Shown piece after piece: positions 8,609 to 16,866 of a stretch of DNA of 64,000 bases. The translations under genes were made by a program, and so were the position numbers. Origin of the DNA: Gemmatimonas phototrophica (GTDB taxonomy: Bacteria; Gemmatimonadota; Gemmatimonadetes; Gemmatimonadales; Gemmatimonadaceae); the NCBI RefSeq assembly GCF_000695095.2, contig NZ_CP011454.1:3844001-3908000 (forward strand), read 5' to 3'. Every line of letters starts with the position of its first letter. Within the stretch, counting starts at the first letter, position 1. A model generated the notes under the pieces. It saw nothing but the letters and a program-made list of their open reading frames with translations, did not search any database and was not told the DNA's origin.

Positions 8609-11600
8609 ATGCGACTCTTCCCTGCCCTGCTCGCCACGGCCCTTGCGGCGCCGTGCCTCGCCACGCCTTTGGCGGGCGCTCAGCCACCTGTTGCCACACC
8701 GGCGCTGGCCGAGCCCAGCCTGTCGCCCGACGCGCGAGAGATTGCGTTGGTGAGCGGCGGCGACATCTGGACGGTACCGGCAACCGGCGGCGATGCCCGG
8801 TTGCTGGTGGCGCACCCTGCCAACGAGTCCAGACCACTGTATTCGCCGTCCGGCACGATGCTGGCGTTCGTGAGCACCCGCACCGGCAACGGCGATGTCT
8901 ACCTGCTCGATCTTCAACGTGGCACGCTCCGTCGCCTCACCTTCGACGATGCGGCGGAGTCGGTCTCCGGCTGGTCGCGCGACGGGCAGTGGCTGTATTT
9001 CCATAGCAGCGCCGGCGACATCTCTGGCATGCAGGACGTGTATCGCGTCTCCGTTGCCGGCGGCACGCCCATGGCTGTTGCCGGTGACCGTTACGCGAGC
9101 GAGTTCTTTGCCGCTCCCAGTCCGGATGGTGCCACGGTGGCGCTGTCGGCGCGGGGGACGGCCAGCAGTCAGTGGTGGCGGCACGGGCGTTCGCATTTGG
9201 ATGAAGCGGAGCTGTGGCTGGTGACGCCAGGCGCCGCACCGACGTACACGCGGTTGTCCGACGACGGAGGGAGCAAGGACCTGTGGCCCATGTGGTCGCC
9301 TGATGGTCGCACGGTGTTCTACATGAGCGACCGCACGGGACCGGAGAACCTCTGGTCACGCCCGATCGCGGGCGGCGCGGGTGTGCGCCTCACCGATTTC
9401 AAAAACGGCCGGGTGCTCTGGCCGCAGATGGCGGCCAATGGTGCGGCCATTGTGTTTGAGCGCGACTTTGGCGTGTGGCACTTCGATGTACGCAGTGGCA
9501 AGGCGCAGCCGGTGCCCATCACGCTGCGCGGGGTAAGCGCCACGCGTGGGGTGGAGCGGCAGACGATCGCGCAGGGGTTCACGGCCGATGTCTCCAGCGA
9601 CGGCAAGAAGCTCGCGCTCATTGGCCGCGGCGAACTGTGGGCCACCGATGCGCGCGAGGGCGGCGACGCCATCCGGCTCACCCAGTCTGCCGCGCTGGAG
9701 AAGCAGCCCCGCTGGTTGCGCGGTGATCGCACCGGTGACCGCAGTGTGGTGTACGTGGCATGGAGCGCCGACGGTGGGCGGATCATGCTGCACGATGTGG
9801 TGGCCAACAGCACGCGCGCGCTGACCACCAGCGGCGATGCCACACAGCCCACACCGTCACGCGACGGCAAGCGTATTGCCTATTTGCGCGACGGCACGGC
9901 GTTGCACGTGATGAACGCCGACGGCAGCGATGATCGCCGCCTGGCCACCGGGTTGTTTGGGCGGGCGCCCTTTGACGGCGGCAAGACCATGGCGTGGAGC
10001 CCCGATGGACAGTGGGTGGCCTATTTGTCGCGGGGGAGCCGCGGGTTTACCAACGCCTACGTGGTGCCGGTGGCCGGCGGTGAGGCGCGGCCGGTGAGCT
10101 TTCTGGGCAGTTCCAATAGTGGTGGGTTGGAGTGGAGCCCCGATGGCAGCTCCCTGCTCTTCCTCACGTCGCAGCGCACCGAAAGCGCGCGTCTGATTCG
10201 GGTCAATCTGGTGCCGCGAAGCCCTCGCTTCCGCGAAGACCGTTTCCGCGATCTGTTCACCACGCCCGTGCGCGACAGTGCCCGCGAGCCAGTGCGTCGT
10301 GACACCACCCGAGCCGCCGCGCGCCCTGACAGTGCCAGTGCGCGGCCGGCAAGTGGTGCCCCCACCCGCATCGTGTTTGAGGGGATCCGCGAGCGCGCGG
10401 AAGTGCTGTCGCCGGGCATTGAGATTGGGAGTGCCACGCTTACCCCCGATGGACGCACGCTCGTGCTGACCAGTGCTGGCGGCGGGCAACCCAATCTCTA
10501 CACGTGGTCGCTGGATGAACTGGCACGGGAACCCGCCGTGCCTCGCCAGATTACCACGTCGGCCGGCGGCAAGAGCGTCATTGGCGTCTCCGCCGACTCC
10601 CGTGAGGTGTGGTATACCGACGGCGGTCGCATTGCCATAGTGCCCGTGGCCGGCGGGCCGTCGCGTCCGGTGGCGGTTACGGCGTCGCTCGACGCGGACT
10701 TTCAGCAAGACAAGATGGTGGCGTTCGAGCAGGCATGGGCCACGCAGCGCGATCAGTTCTACGATCCCGCCATGCATGGCACCGATTGGAACGCCGTGCG
10801 TTCGCGCTTTGCGCCCGTGATTCAAGCGGCGAAGACCCCGGATGAATTCCGCCGGCTGCTGTCGCTGATGGTGGGGGAACTCAACGCCTCACACAGCGGC
10901 GCCAGTGGTCCGAGTGGTATGCCGTCAGCGCCGGTGGGCAAACTGGGGCTGCGATTTGATCGTGAGGCGTACGAGCGCGATGGGACGCTCCGGGTGCAGG
11001 AGGTGGTGCGTCTCAGCCCGGCCGCCATTGCCGGCGTTGCGGTGAACGACCGGTTGCTGGCGGTGAACGGTCACGCGGTGGCCCGGGGGGACAATCTCGA
11101 CTCCCTGCTCACCAATGCAGTGGAGCGCAAAGTGGAGTTGCAGGTGAGCGGGCCGTCGGGCACGCGGACCGTTGTGGTGCGTCCGGTGGCCGGGAATGCC
11201 CTCAAGCAGTTGCTCTATCTGCAGTGGGTGGAGGAGCGGCGGGCGTACGTGGCCCGCGTGTCGAACGGCAGGCTGGGCTACGTGCACATGTTCGACATGG
11301 GCGAGGAGTCGCTCAACAAGCTGTACCTCGATCTCGACGCGGAGAACTTCGGGCGCGAGGGGGTGGTGATCGACATGCGCAACAACAACGGCGGCTTCGT
11401 GAACGCGTACGCGCTCGATGTCTTTGCCCGCAAGCCGTACATGACCATGACCACCCGGGGGTCGGTGTCGGTGCCGGCCCGCACGCAACTGGGGCAGCGC
11501 TCGCTCGAGAAGCCCACGGTGCTGGTGACCAACCAGCACACGCTGTCCGACGGCGAAGACTTTACCCAGGGGTATCGCACCCTGGGGCTGGGTAAAGTCG

Positions 11601-11839
11601 TGGGGGAGCCCACCGCGGGGTGGATCATCTACACGTCGAACGTCACCCTGGTGGACGGGACCTCACTGCGGCTGCCGTTCATTCGTGTGGATGACCACGA
11701 GGGGAAAAACATGGAGCTCGTGCCCCGCCCGGTGGACGTGCCGGTGACCCGCCCGGTGGGGGAGGCGTACCGGGGGGTGGACTCCCAGCTCGATACCGCG
11801 GTGCGCGTACTGCTTCAGCAGCTGGGTTCGGCGCGGTAG
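8609..11839 (+). CDS. Tricorn-like S41 family protease, secreted
   Basis: 1076 residues. A signal peptide (MRLFPALLATALAAPCLATP...AGAQ) is followed by repeated beta-propeller blades of the PD40/TolB type, seen as recurring SPDG, SRDG and SADG turns through about residue 690. A linker rich in charged and Ala residues follows, then a PDZ-like segment (about 770-860) and an S41 protease domain with GYVHMFDMGE, VVIDMRNNNGG and TNQHTLSDGEDF. Ser980 is the likely nucleophile. Tricorn homologues degrade peptides; the signal peptide places this one in the periplasm or outside. The ATG at 8609 begins the signal peptide. The frame extends to 8531, but over the neighbouring gene. Confidence 0.88.
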   Translation: MRLFPALLATALAAPCLATPLAGAQPPVATPALAEPSLSPDAREIALVSGGDIWTVPATGGDARLLVAHPANESRPLYSPSGTMLAFVSTRTGNGDVYLLDLQRGTLRRLTFDDAAESVSGWSRDGQWLYFHSSAGDISGMQDVYRVSVAGGTPMAVAGDRYASEFFAAPSPDGATVALSARGTASSQWWRHGRSHLDEAELWLVTPGAAPTYTRLSDDGGSKDLWPMWSPDGRTVFYMSDRTGPENLWSRPIAGGAGVRLTDFKNGRVLWPQMAANGAAIVFERDFGVWHFDVRSGKAQPVPITLRGVSATRGVERQTIAQGFTADVSSDGKKLALIGRGELWATDAREGGDAIRLTQSAALEKQPRWLRGDRTGDRSVVYVAWSADGGRIMLHDVVANSTRALTTSGDATQPTPSRDGKRIAYLRDGTALHVMNADGSDDRRLATGLFGRAPFDGGKTMAWSPDGQWVAYLSRGSRGFTNAYVVPVAGGEARPVSFLGSSNSGGLEWSPDGSSLLFLTSQRTESARLIRVNLVPRSPRFREDRFRDLFTTPVRDSAREPVRRDTTRAAARPDSASARPASGAPTRIVFEGIRERAEVLSPGIEIGSATLTPDGRTLVLTSAGGGQPNLYTWSLDELAREPAVPRQITTSAGGKSVIGVSADSREVWYTDGGRIAIVPVAGGPSRPVAVTASLDADFQQDKMVAFEQAWATQRDQFYDPAMHGTDWNAVRSRFAPVIQAAKTPDEFRRLLSLMVGELNASHSGASGPSGMPSAPVGKLGLRFDREAYERDGTLRVQEVVRLSPAAIAGVAVNDRLLAVNGHAVARGDNLDSLLTNAVERKVELQVSGPSGTRTVVVRPVAGNALKQLLYLQWVEERRAYVARVSNGRLGYVHMFDMGEESLNKLYLDLDAENFGREGVVIDMRNNNGGFVNAYALDVFARKPYMTMTTRGSVSVPARTQLGQRSLEKPTVLVTNQHTLSDGEDFTQGYRTLGLGKVVGEPTAGWIIYTSNVTLVDGTSLRLPFIRVDDHEGKNMELVPRPVDVPVTRPVGEAYRGVDSQLDTAVRVLLQQLGSAR

Positions 11840-11923
11840 ACGGCGAACCGCATTCTTCTTTTAGGAAATTCCGCCTTTTCGCCAACCTTTCGGAACGAAC
11901 TGGCGGAATTTCCGTTGGCGCCA
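11840..11923. terminator. Inverted repeat after the S41 protease gene
   Basis: A perfect 12-base inverted repeat (11864-11875 with 11902-11913, arm ggaaattccgcc) encloses a 26-base loop just downstream of the protease stop. No T tract follows, so intrinsic termination is uncertain. It may be a processing hairpin or a terminator that relies on other factors. It is the first structured element in a 350-base gene-free stretch whose rest is the cspA promoter and leader. Confidence 0.45.
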
Positions 11924-11952
11924 TTGCCGCGCGTGCCGTGGGGGGGTACTAT
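11924..11952 (+). promoter_or_regulatory. Candidate sigma-70 promoter of the cold-shock gene
   Basis: TTGCCG at 11924-11929 and TACTAT at 11947-11952 are separated by exactly 17 bases, followed by a T-rich start region. Transcription would begin near 11959, giving a leader of about 230 nt before the cspA ATG. A long structured leader is typical of cold-shock genes. Confidence 0.55.
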
Positions 11953-11958
11953 TCTTTT

Positions 11959-12189
11959 CAGCGATGCGCGCACTGTATCTGATACAACTGCGTGGACTTG
12001 TTCCGACCTACACGGGCCTGCCAAAGCGAGCGGGCCCGTTTGTGTTTGCACCGTAGCCATAAAGTTATGGCGACCGTCGTGAGGGCGATCACGAGCACGT
12101 GGAAGTCGGTATCGTTTTGCATGCGGGTCCTTCGGGACCTTGTGCTCCGACAGATCCAGCACCGATCCAGCTTTTAGGAGTACACAGCA
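11959..12189 (+). promoter_or_regulatory. Long structured 5' leader of the cold-shock mRNA
   Basis: About 230 bases with no convincing gene. Visible elements are a 7-bp GC stem (acgggcc with ggcccgt near 12013-12041) followed by T-rich sequence, and a cUUCGg tetraloop hairpin (ggtcc/ggacc, 12126-12139). An AGGAG Shine-Dalgarno lies about 9 bases before the ATG at 12190. In characterised cspA genes the leader acts as an RNA thermosensor. By analogy this leader may control translation with temperature, but no sequence match to a known element was established. Confidence 0.5.
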
Positions 12190-12399
12190 ATGCGCACGAC
12201 CGGCACCGTTAAGTGGTTCAACGACGCGAAGGGCTTTGGTTTCATCACGCCCTCGAACGGCCAGAAGGACTGCTTCGTTCACCACTCGGCCATCCAGGGT
12301 CAGGGTTTCAAGTCGCTGACCGAAGGCGAGACTGTCGAATTCGATATCGTGCAGGGCCAGAAGGGCCCCGCCGCCGAAAACGTCACGCGCGCGCGCTAA
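12190..12399 (+). CDS. cspA: Cold-shock protein, CspA family
   Basis: 69 residues, full family length. It contains [16 protein letters not shown] with RNP1 at about residues 14-20 and RNP2-like FVHH at 29-32, then the [21 protein letters not shown] ending. It is a single-stranded nucleic-acid-binding OB-fold protein acting as an RNA chaperone. It is preceded by a strong ribosome-binding site and a long leader, and followed by a hairpin before the next gene. Sequence identity to the family is unmistakable; which physiological paralogue it is cannot be said. Confidence 0.95.
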   Translation: MRTTGTVKWFNDAKGFGFITPSNGQKDCFVHHSAIQGQGFKSLTEGETVEFDIVQGQKGPAAENVTRAR

Positions 12400-12433
12400 G
12401 CCTCACCGGCACAGCAGCGTAGCACTGTCTCGC

Positions 12434-12462
12434 GGGTGGGAGCGGCATGTCCGTTCCCACCC
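12434..12462 (+). terminator. Hairpin between cspA and the next gene
   Basis: A 12-bp stem with one G-U pair (12434-12445 with 12451-12462) and a five-base loop lies 35 bases after the cspA stop, followed by only three T residues. It could terminate or attenuate cspA transcripts before the hypothetical gene and infA, letting cspA be expressed more strongly than the genes behind it. Confidence 0.55.
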
Positions 12463-12490
12463 GATGCTGTTTCCCCAGTTCGGAGGTCAA

Positions 12491-13042
12491 GTGATCGACC
12501 AAGCAACTCCAGTTACCCCGCCGGATTCGCGCTTCGGCCCCGACCGTACGAACTTCCTGACGTCGCACCGCGCCCAGTCTGTAGCGGCGCGTGAGTTTAC
12601 CCGCTTGACCGACGCCGTGGTTGCGCTCACCAAGCGCCAGGCGACCCTCAATGCCTGCGAGCCGCCAACGACCCGGCTCTCCCCCGATCGCTGCATCGTG
12701 CAGCTCGGCCCTGTCGCCCTCACTGTGGCGCATATCCGCACCGGCAACGATATCCCGCCGGGTGGCCAGCTTCTCTGCATCATCTGGAAGGGCACCATCG
12801 CCGCCCGTGGCGATCATGTGCCTGAGCGTTCGGCCCGCCATGTGCCGCCGCCGCCCGTTTCCGTGTGGGAAGAGTCCATGGTGGTCTCGGCCGCCAGCGA
12901 AACCACGTGGCACTGGCATCCCAATGGCATTGATTCCACGGGATATACTTCCCCGGAACTCGCTGAACGGTGTGTCGAGCAGCTGCAGGCAGCATTCGAG
13001 GTTGCCCAGCGCGACGACCTGCCAACGGCACCGCTGTCCTGA
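12491..13042 (+). CDS. Unknown protein encoded between cspA and infA
   Basis: 183 residues from the GTG at 12491, chosen because GGAGG lies 5-6 bases upstream; an ATG at 12464 has no such site. No known domain was recognised. Visible features are an N-terminal polar region, a helical segment with [12 protein letters not shown], and a beta-rich segment with [42 protein letters not shown] motif and a helical C-terminus follow. There is no signal peptide, so it is probably cytoplasmic. Its place between two OB-fold RNA-binding genes hints at a link to RNA or translation, but that is inference from position only. Confidence 0.6.
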   Translation: MIDQATPVTPPDSRFGPDRTNFLTSHRAQSVAAREFTRLTDAVVALTKRQATLNACEPPTTRLSPDRCIVQLGPVALTVAHIRTGNDIPPGGQLLCIIWKGTIAARGDHVPERSARHVPPPPVSVWEESMVVSAASETTWHWHPNGIDSTGYTSPELAERCVEQLQAAFEVAQRDDLPTAPLS

Positions 13043-13061
13043 CCCGCCCAAAGGAGGGCGC

Positions 13062-13277
13062 ATGAAGCAAGACATGATCGAATTTGAAGGCACCGTCACC
13101 GACGTCCTTCCCAGCACCATGTTCCGCGTCAATCTTGAAAACGGTCACGAGATCCTGGCCACCGTGGCCGGCAAGATGCGCAAGTTCCGCATCCGTATCC
13201 TGGCTGGTGACAAGGTGACGGTAGAAGTGTCGCCGTACGATCTCAACCGCGGGCGCATCACGTTCCGGCACAAGTAA
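13062..13277 (+). CDS. infA: Translation initiation factor IF-1
   Basis: 71 residues. The body [19 protein letters not shown]...[19 protein letters not shown]...[21 protein letters not shown] is the complete S1/OB-fold IF-1. It binds the 30S A site with IF-2 and IF-3 during initiation. The ATG at 13062 is preceded by AAGGAGG. The longer open frame upstream overlaps the previous gene out of phase and is not used. It ends the cspA-unknown-infA group and is followed by an intrinsic terminator. Confidence 0.96.
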   Translation: MKQDMIEFEGTVTDVLPSTMFRVNLENGHEILATVAGKMRKFRIRILAGDKVTVEVSPYDLNRGRITFRHK

Positions 13278-13296
13278 GCGACCAGCAATTGATGAT

Positions 13297-13339
13297 GGAG
13301 CGCCGGGTGCGTGAGTTTTCCGCCCGAGCGCTCCTTTTT
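13297..13339 (+). terminator. Intrinsic terminator after infA
   Basis: A perfect 7-bp GC stem (ggagcgc at 13297-13303 with gcgctcc at 13328-13334), extended inward by cggg/cccg pairs, is followed at once by five T residues. It lies 19 bases after the infA stop. Confidence 0.85.
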
Positions 13340-13412
13340 CATTGTCCCAATGGCCGTACCCTGGCCGCGCACTGTATGAGTACGCCTGGCCTCGACCTCT
13401 AGCCTACGTCAC

Positions 13413-14450
13413 ATGCGCGCTGTTCGACTTGCCGTACCGGGTCAGCCCGTGGTTGATGCCGACATCCCGTTGCCCCGCTGCGGAGACGATGAGGTGCTGG
13501 TGCGCGTGCGCGCCGCCGGTATCTGCCACTCCGACGTGCACTACCGCGCAGGACGCTCGCCGGTAGAACCACTGCCACTCACCCTGGGCCACGAGGTGGC
13601 CGGCGAAGTGGTGGAAGTCGGCGCCAACGTCATGACCCACACGGTGGGCGAAGCGGTGAGCCTGCATTACCTCGTTACCTGCGGGGCGTGCACCTACTGC
13701 CTGGGCGGTCGCGAGATGTTCTGCGCCACGGGCAAGATGCTGGGGCACTTCACCGACGGGGGGTGGGCGGAGTACATCGTGGTCCCTGCCCGTAATGCTG
13801 TACCGCTGCCTCACAATGTGTCGTTCGCGCATGGCGCCGTCATGATGTGCTCCTCCGCCACATCGCTACACGCGCTGCGCAAAGGGCGCATACAGTCCGG
13901 CGATACCGTGCTGGTGATTGGGGTTGGTGGGCTCGGCATGTCGGCCGTACAGCTGGCCTCACTGCTCGGCGCGTCGCGCGTGATTGCCGTGGACCGTGAC
14001 CCGGCCAAGCTCGCACTCGCCGTACGCTTTGGTGCGGTGGCCGTGTTGGCGGTGGACCGCACACCCGCCGAGCTTGCGAAGGCAGTGCACGTCGCCAACA
14101 ACGGCCGCGGTGTTGACGTGGCACTCGAACTGGTCGGCAGCGAGAGCTGCGTCCAGAGCGCCTTGTTGTCGCTGGCACCACAGGGGCGCGCGGTGGTGGT
14201 GGGTCTCAACGCCATCCCGGTGCCGGTGGATACGTACCGGGATATCATTGGGCGCGAGGCGGAACTCATTGGCTCCAACGATCACCTGCTGAGCGAGTTG
14301 CACGAGCTCATGACATTCGCCGAGCGCGGCCAGCTGGACCTGCGCGATGTGGTGACCAACACGGTGCCGCTGGAGGCGGCGGCCATCAACGGCGTATTGG
14401 ATGCCCTCGATCGCTACGCCGCGCCAGTGCGAACCGTGGTCGTACCGTAG
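13413..14450 (+). CDS. Zinc-dependent alcohol dehydrogenase, MDR superfamily
   Basis: 345 residues. The catalytic-zinc segment GICHSDVH (Cys38) and LGHEVAGEV are present, and the structural-zinc lobe CGACTYCLGGREMFC has all four cysteines. The Rossmann fold shows GVGGLGMSAVQLA and an acidic AVDRD end of beta-2, which favours NAD over NADP. It would oxidise an alcohol or reduce an aldehyde. Specificity cannot be called from sequence. It is monocistronic and convergent with the Nudix gene 9 bases away. Confidence 0.9.
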   Translation: MRAVRLAVPGQPVVDADIPLPRCGDDEVLVRVRAAGICHSDVHYRAGRSPVEPLPLTLGHEVAGEVVEVGANVMTHTVGEAVSLHYLVTCGACTYCLGGREMFCATGKMLGHFTDGGWAEYIVVPARNAVPLPHNVSFAHGAVMMCSSATSLHALRKGRIQSGDTVLVIGVGGLGMSAVQLASLLGASRVIAVDRDPAKLALAVRFGAVAVLAVDRTPAELAKAVHVANNGRGVDVALELVGSESCVQSALLSLAPQGRAVVVGLNAIPVPVDTYRDIIGREAELIGSNDHLLSELHELMTFAERGQLDLRDVVTNTVPLEAAAINGVLDALDRYAAPVRTVVVP

Positions 14451-14459
14451 CGGAAAGCG

Positions 14460-14879
14460 CTACAGATGCGGCGGCGACCATCCGCCCTCGAACAGATGGC
14501 GGATGGGCAGAAAGAGGGGCTCGGGTAGCGCATCCCACGTGTGCCAGGCCCACTGTTCGCACTTGTGTGGCTCACGCACCTCAGGTTCACCGTCGGTGCT
14601 GCGCGTAAGGACGAACAGCGTTACGTAATGCTTGTCTTCGGCAGCAAACACATCGTTGGTCCACGGGCCGTAGCCACGCACCGTGACGTGCAGTCCGGTT
14701 TCTTCGAGCGCTTCGCGGCGGGCGCAGTCGTCGACCGATTCGCCCCACTCCAGATGCCCGCCGGGAAACTGCCACACGCCGTCGCCGTGGGAGTCGCTGC
14801 GGCGCTTGCCCAGCAGCACCTGGGTGCCACGCTGCACGATGACGGCCACGCCAATGCGCGGGTACCGGGGCGCGGTCAC
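14460..14879 (-). CDS. Nudix hydrolase, MutT/NUDT15-like
   Basis: 139 residues. The Nudix box is complete: GGHLEWGESVDDCARREALEETGL (GX5EX7REUXEEXGU). The N-terminal RIGVAVIVQRGTQVLLGKR and the following WTNDVF and EPHKCEQWAW resemble the nucleotide diphosphatase (MutT/NUDT15) branch, which hydrolyses modified or excess nucleoside triphosphates. The start is GTG at 14879, overlapping the stop of the upstream LuxR-type regulator gene (GTGA), so the two are translationally coupled. Confidence 0.88.
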   Translation of the reverse strand: MTAPRYPRIGVAVIVQRGTQVLLGKRRSDSHGDGVWQFPGGHLEWGESVDDCARREALEETGLHVTVRGYGPWTNDVFAAEDKHYVTLFVLTRSTDGEPEVREPHKCEQWAWHTWDALPEPLFLPIRHLFEGGWSPPHL

Positions 14880-15439
14880 GAAGGGAGCACCACGTCCTGG
14901 AGGAAGAACGCCGCCAGCTCGGAGCGCCCCTGCAGCCCGGCTTTGCGGTACACATCGACCGCCTGCTGACGCACCGTGCGCTCCGACCGCCCCAGCTGAG
15001 CGGCCACCTGCTTATGACCAAGCCCTTTGAGCAGCAACAGCGCCACCTCGCGCTCGGCGCGGGTGAGCTGCCAGCTGCCGAACTGCTGATCGATGGCGGC
15101 CCCGAAGCCAGTCAGCGCCTGCTCCGCACTGGCGCGCCACGCGTCGCGCTCGGCCTGCCGCTCCTGCAGCGCCTGCGACGTAGCTGCCAATGACACGCGG
15201 GCGTCTTTCAGGGCTGCGGTGGACTGGCGCCAGCGTGAGAAAATGAGAATGGCGAAGGTGAGGCTGACGAGCACCATGCCCAGTTCGACGGCAATGTGAG
15301 CCGAGAACCAGGAGGTGGGGCGATCGAGCACAATGTCGGTGACGCCGCCCACGACCACGACCAACAGGAAGCCCACCAGCAGGGGTGGCCACTTTCCGGT
15401 CAGAATGTCGTCTTCGTCGGTCACTTCGGGCGAATTCAT
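14876..15439 (-). CDS. Membrane-anchored LuxR-type HTH regulator
   Basis: 187 residues from the ATG at 15439. There are two transmembrane helices (about 18-36 and 47-68), a helical charged linker likely to form a coiled coil (70-110), and a C-terminal LuxR/GerE HTH. In the HTH, LTRAEREVALLLLKGLGHKQVAAQLGRSERTVRQQAVDVYRKAGL matches the family closely. There is no receiver or ligand domain, so any signal would be sensed by the membrane part or by partner proteins. The DNA-binding domain faces the cytoplasm. It is coupled to the Nudix gene downstream. The open frame upstream of 15439 lacks coding character. Confidence 0.82.
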   Translation of the reverse strand: MNSPEVTDEDDILTGKWPPLLVGFLLVVVVGGVTDIVLDRPTSWFSAHIAVELGMVLVSLTFAILIFSRWRQSTAALKDARVSLAATSQALQERQAERDAWRASAEQALTGFGAAIDQQFGSWQLTRAEREVALLLLKGLGHKQVAAQLGRSERTVRQQAVDVYRKAGLQGRSELAAFFLQDVVLPS

Positions 15440-15585
15440 GGTGTGTTCAGAGGGTATACGACAAGTGTCGGATGTTTTCCCACCTGCGTCCAGTCGCTTG
15501 CCGGATGTTTGGGGCGGCGGTGGCGCCCGATAGTGGAGGTGAGGCACGGGACACGGTGCCGGTCACCCACTTTCCGGAGCTACTT

Positions 15586-16047
15586 ATGCTGAACAATCTG
15601 CCGCTTCATGCGCTCATCGTGCACATGCCGATCGCGCTGACCGTTCTGGTACCTGTCTTCGTGGTGGTCGCCTTGCTGCTGGGGCGGCGGTACATGAAAC
15701 CCGCCCACGCCTGGGCGTTCCCGGTGGGCATGCTGGCGCTGTTGCTGGCGAGCGGTGTGGTGGCCGACAAGACCGGCGAGCAGCAGGAAGAGAAGGTGGA
15801 GCGCGTAGTGCCCGAGTCGGCGCTGGAAACGCACGAAGAGGCCGCAGAGCTGTTTCTGGTGGTGACCGGCGGGGTGCTCGTGCTCGCGGCCGGTGGCCTC
15901 ATGAGCAACAAACTGGGGGCCACGATGCGGGTGGTGGGCGCGGTGGGGTCGCTGGCCGTGCTGGCCGCCGGCTGGAATGTGGGGCATAGCGGCGGCGCGC
16001 TTGTCTACCAGCATAATGCGGGCTCGGCGTACACGTCGCCGAAGTAG
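15586..16047 (+). CDS. DUF2231-like small membrane protein
   Basis: 153 residues. It starts at the ATG at 15586, with GGAG 7 bases before. The N-terminus LHALIVHMPIALTVLVPV is the DUF2231 hallmark (a His-containing first helix). Three further helices and a C-terminal GWNVGHSGGALVYQH motif follow. The conserved histidines suggest metal or haem contact, but function is unknown in the family. The gene ends one base before a long inverted repeat. Confidence 0.75.
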   Translation: MLNNLPLHALIVHMPIALTVLVPVFVVVALLLGRRYMKPAHAWAFPVGMLALLLASGVVADKTGEQQEEKVERVVPESALETHEEAAELFLVVTGGVLVLAAGGLMSNKLGATMRVVGAVGSLAVLAAGWNVGHSGGALVYQHNAGSAYTSPK

Positions 16048-16176
16048 GACTGACAACTGAAAACTCGAACTGAGCACTGAGAACTTGGACTGAAAACTGA
16101 CAACTCGTAGCCCTCAAGGAGTTCTCAGTGGTCCGTTGGAGTTTTCAGTTCTCAGTTCGAGTTTTCAGTTGTCAGT
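16048..16176. repeat. Long inverted repeat filling a convergent gene gap
   Basis: A perfect 26-bp inverted repeat (16049-16074 with 16151-16176) continues inward as an imperfect palindrome made of actgaaaact, gttctcagt and related blocks. It can form a cruciform or, as RNA, a long stem for transcripts coming from either side. It sits directly between the 3' ends of the DUF2231 and glycosylase genes and could terminate both. Confidence 0.85.
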
Positions 16177-16228
16177 TCATGTCCATGTTCATGTTCATGT
16201 TCATGTTCATGTTCATGTTCATGTTCAT
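16175..16228. repeat. Tandem hexamer (gttcat) repeated nine times
   Basis: Nine consecutive six-base units, the second being gtccat and the rest gttcat, abut the inverted repeat. The last unit contains the stop codon of the DNA glycosylase gene on the minus strand. Such an array is prone to slippage but lies downstream of coding sequence, so length change would not alter the protein. Confidence 0.95.
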
Positions 16229-16866
16229 GGCACTGATCGGCCGCGCTGGCTGAGATACCCGTGCCAGAGAATGCGCGCAGCGACGGCGCGGTACGGCGAC
16301 CAGAGCGACGCAAGATGCAGCGCCTCGTTGCTGGTGGGCACCTTGGGCAATTCGCGCGCCTGTTGTAGCGCGAGGTGCAACGCGAGATCGCCGGGGGGCC
16401 AGGCATCGGGGCGCCCCAGCGCAAAGAGCAGATACACCTGAGCGGTCCATGGGCCAATGCCGGGTACGCGCTGCAGCTGCGCCAAGACCTCTGCGTCGGG
16501 TAGCGCGGCCAGCGCGCTGAGATCCAGTCGGCGTTCAATGACCTGTTCGGCCAGCGCGAACAGGTAGGCCGCCTTCTGCCGCGTTACGCCAAGTGCGCGC
16601 AGTCCATCGGCGCCAAGGGCAGCAATAGTGGCCGGTTGCAGTCCGCCGTCCACGCTGGCATCCAGCCGACGAAAGAGCGTCGCGGCCGATTCCAGTGAGA
16701 CCTGCTGTTCAAGAATGATGCGCACGAGCGTCACGAAGCTCTCGTCGCGCGCCCAGAGTGTCGGCGGGCCGTGCTGGGCGACGATGCGTGCGAGTGCGGG
16801 GTCCTGCGCGCAGAGCGCCTGCACCGCCTCGTGCAGCGAGGCTGCATCAAGGCGGGGGATCGTCAC
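16225..16866 (-). CDS. DNA-3-methyladenine glycosylase family (HhH-GPD), AlkA-like
   Basis: 213 residues, shorter than E. coli AlkA (282) because the N-terminal domain is absent. The core has LVRIILEQQVSLESAATLF, the hairpin LQRVPGIGPWTAQVYLLFALG and the following PPGDLAL, whose Asp is the expected catalytic residue. It removes alkylated purines from DNA. The stop codon lies inside a hexamer repeat. The start overlaps the psd stop by 4 bases (16863-16866), so it is expressed with psd. Confidence 0.9.
   Translation of the reverse strand: MTIPRLDAASLHEAVQALCAQDPALARIVAQHGPPTLWARDESFVTLVRIILEQQVSLESAATLFRRLDASVDGGLQPATIAALGADGLRALGVTRQKAAYLFALAEQVIERRLDLSALAALPDAEVLAQLQRVPGIGPWTAQVYLLFALGRPDAWPPGDLALHLALQQARELPKVPTSNEALHLASLWSPYRAVAARILWHGYLSQRGRSVP

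Noticed and set aside
11992-12177. 61-codon ORF in the cspA leader
   Set aside because: Composition is unlike the neighbours, no ribosome-binding site, and it lies in the structured leader. A leader peptide cannot be fully excluded.
16175-16228. Tandem repeats that might be a CRISPR array
   Set aside because: Units are six bases with no spacers.
16136-16538. Reading frames encoding repeated His-Glu, Met-Asn or Val-His dipeptides
   Set aside because: They are translations of the (gttcat) hexamer array in other frames and run over the glycosylase gene; not real proteins.
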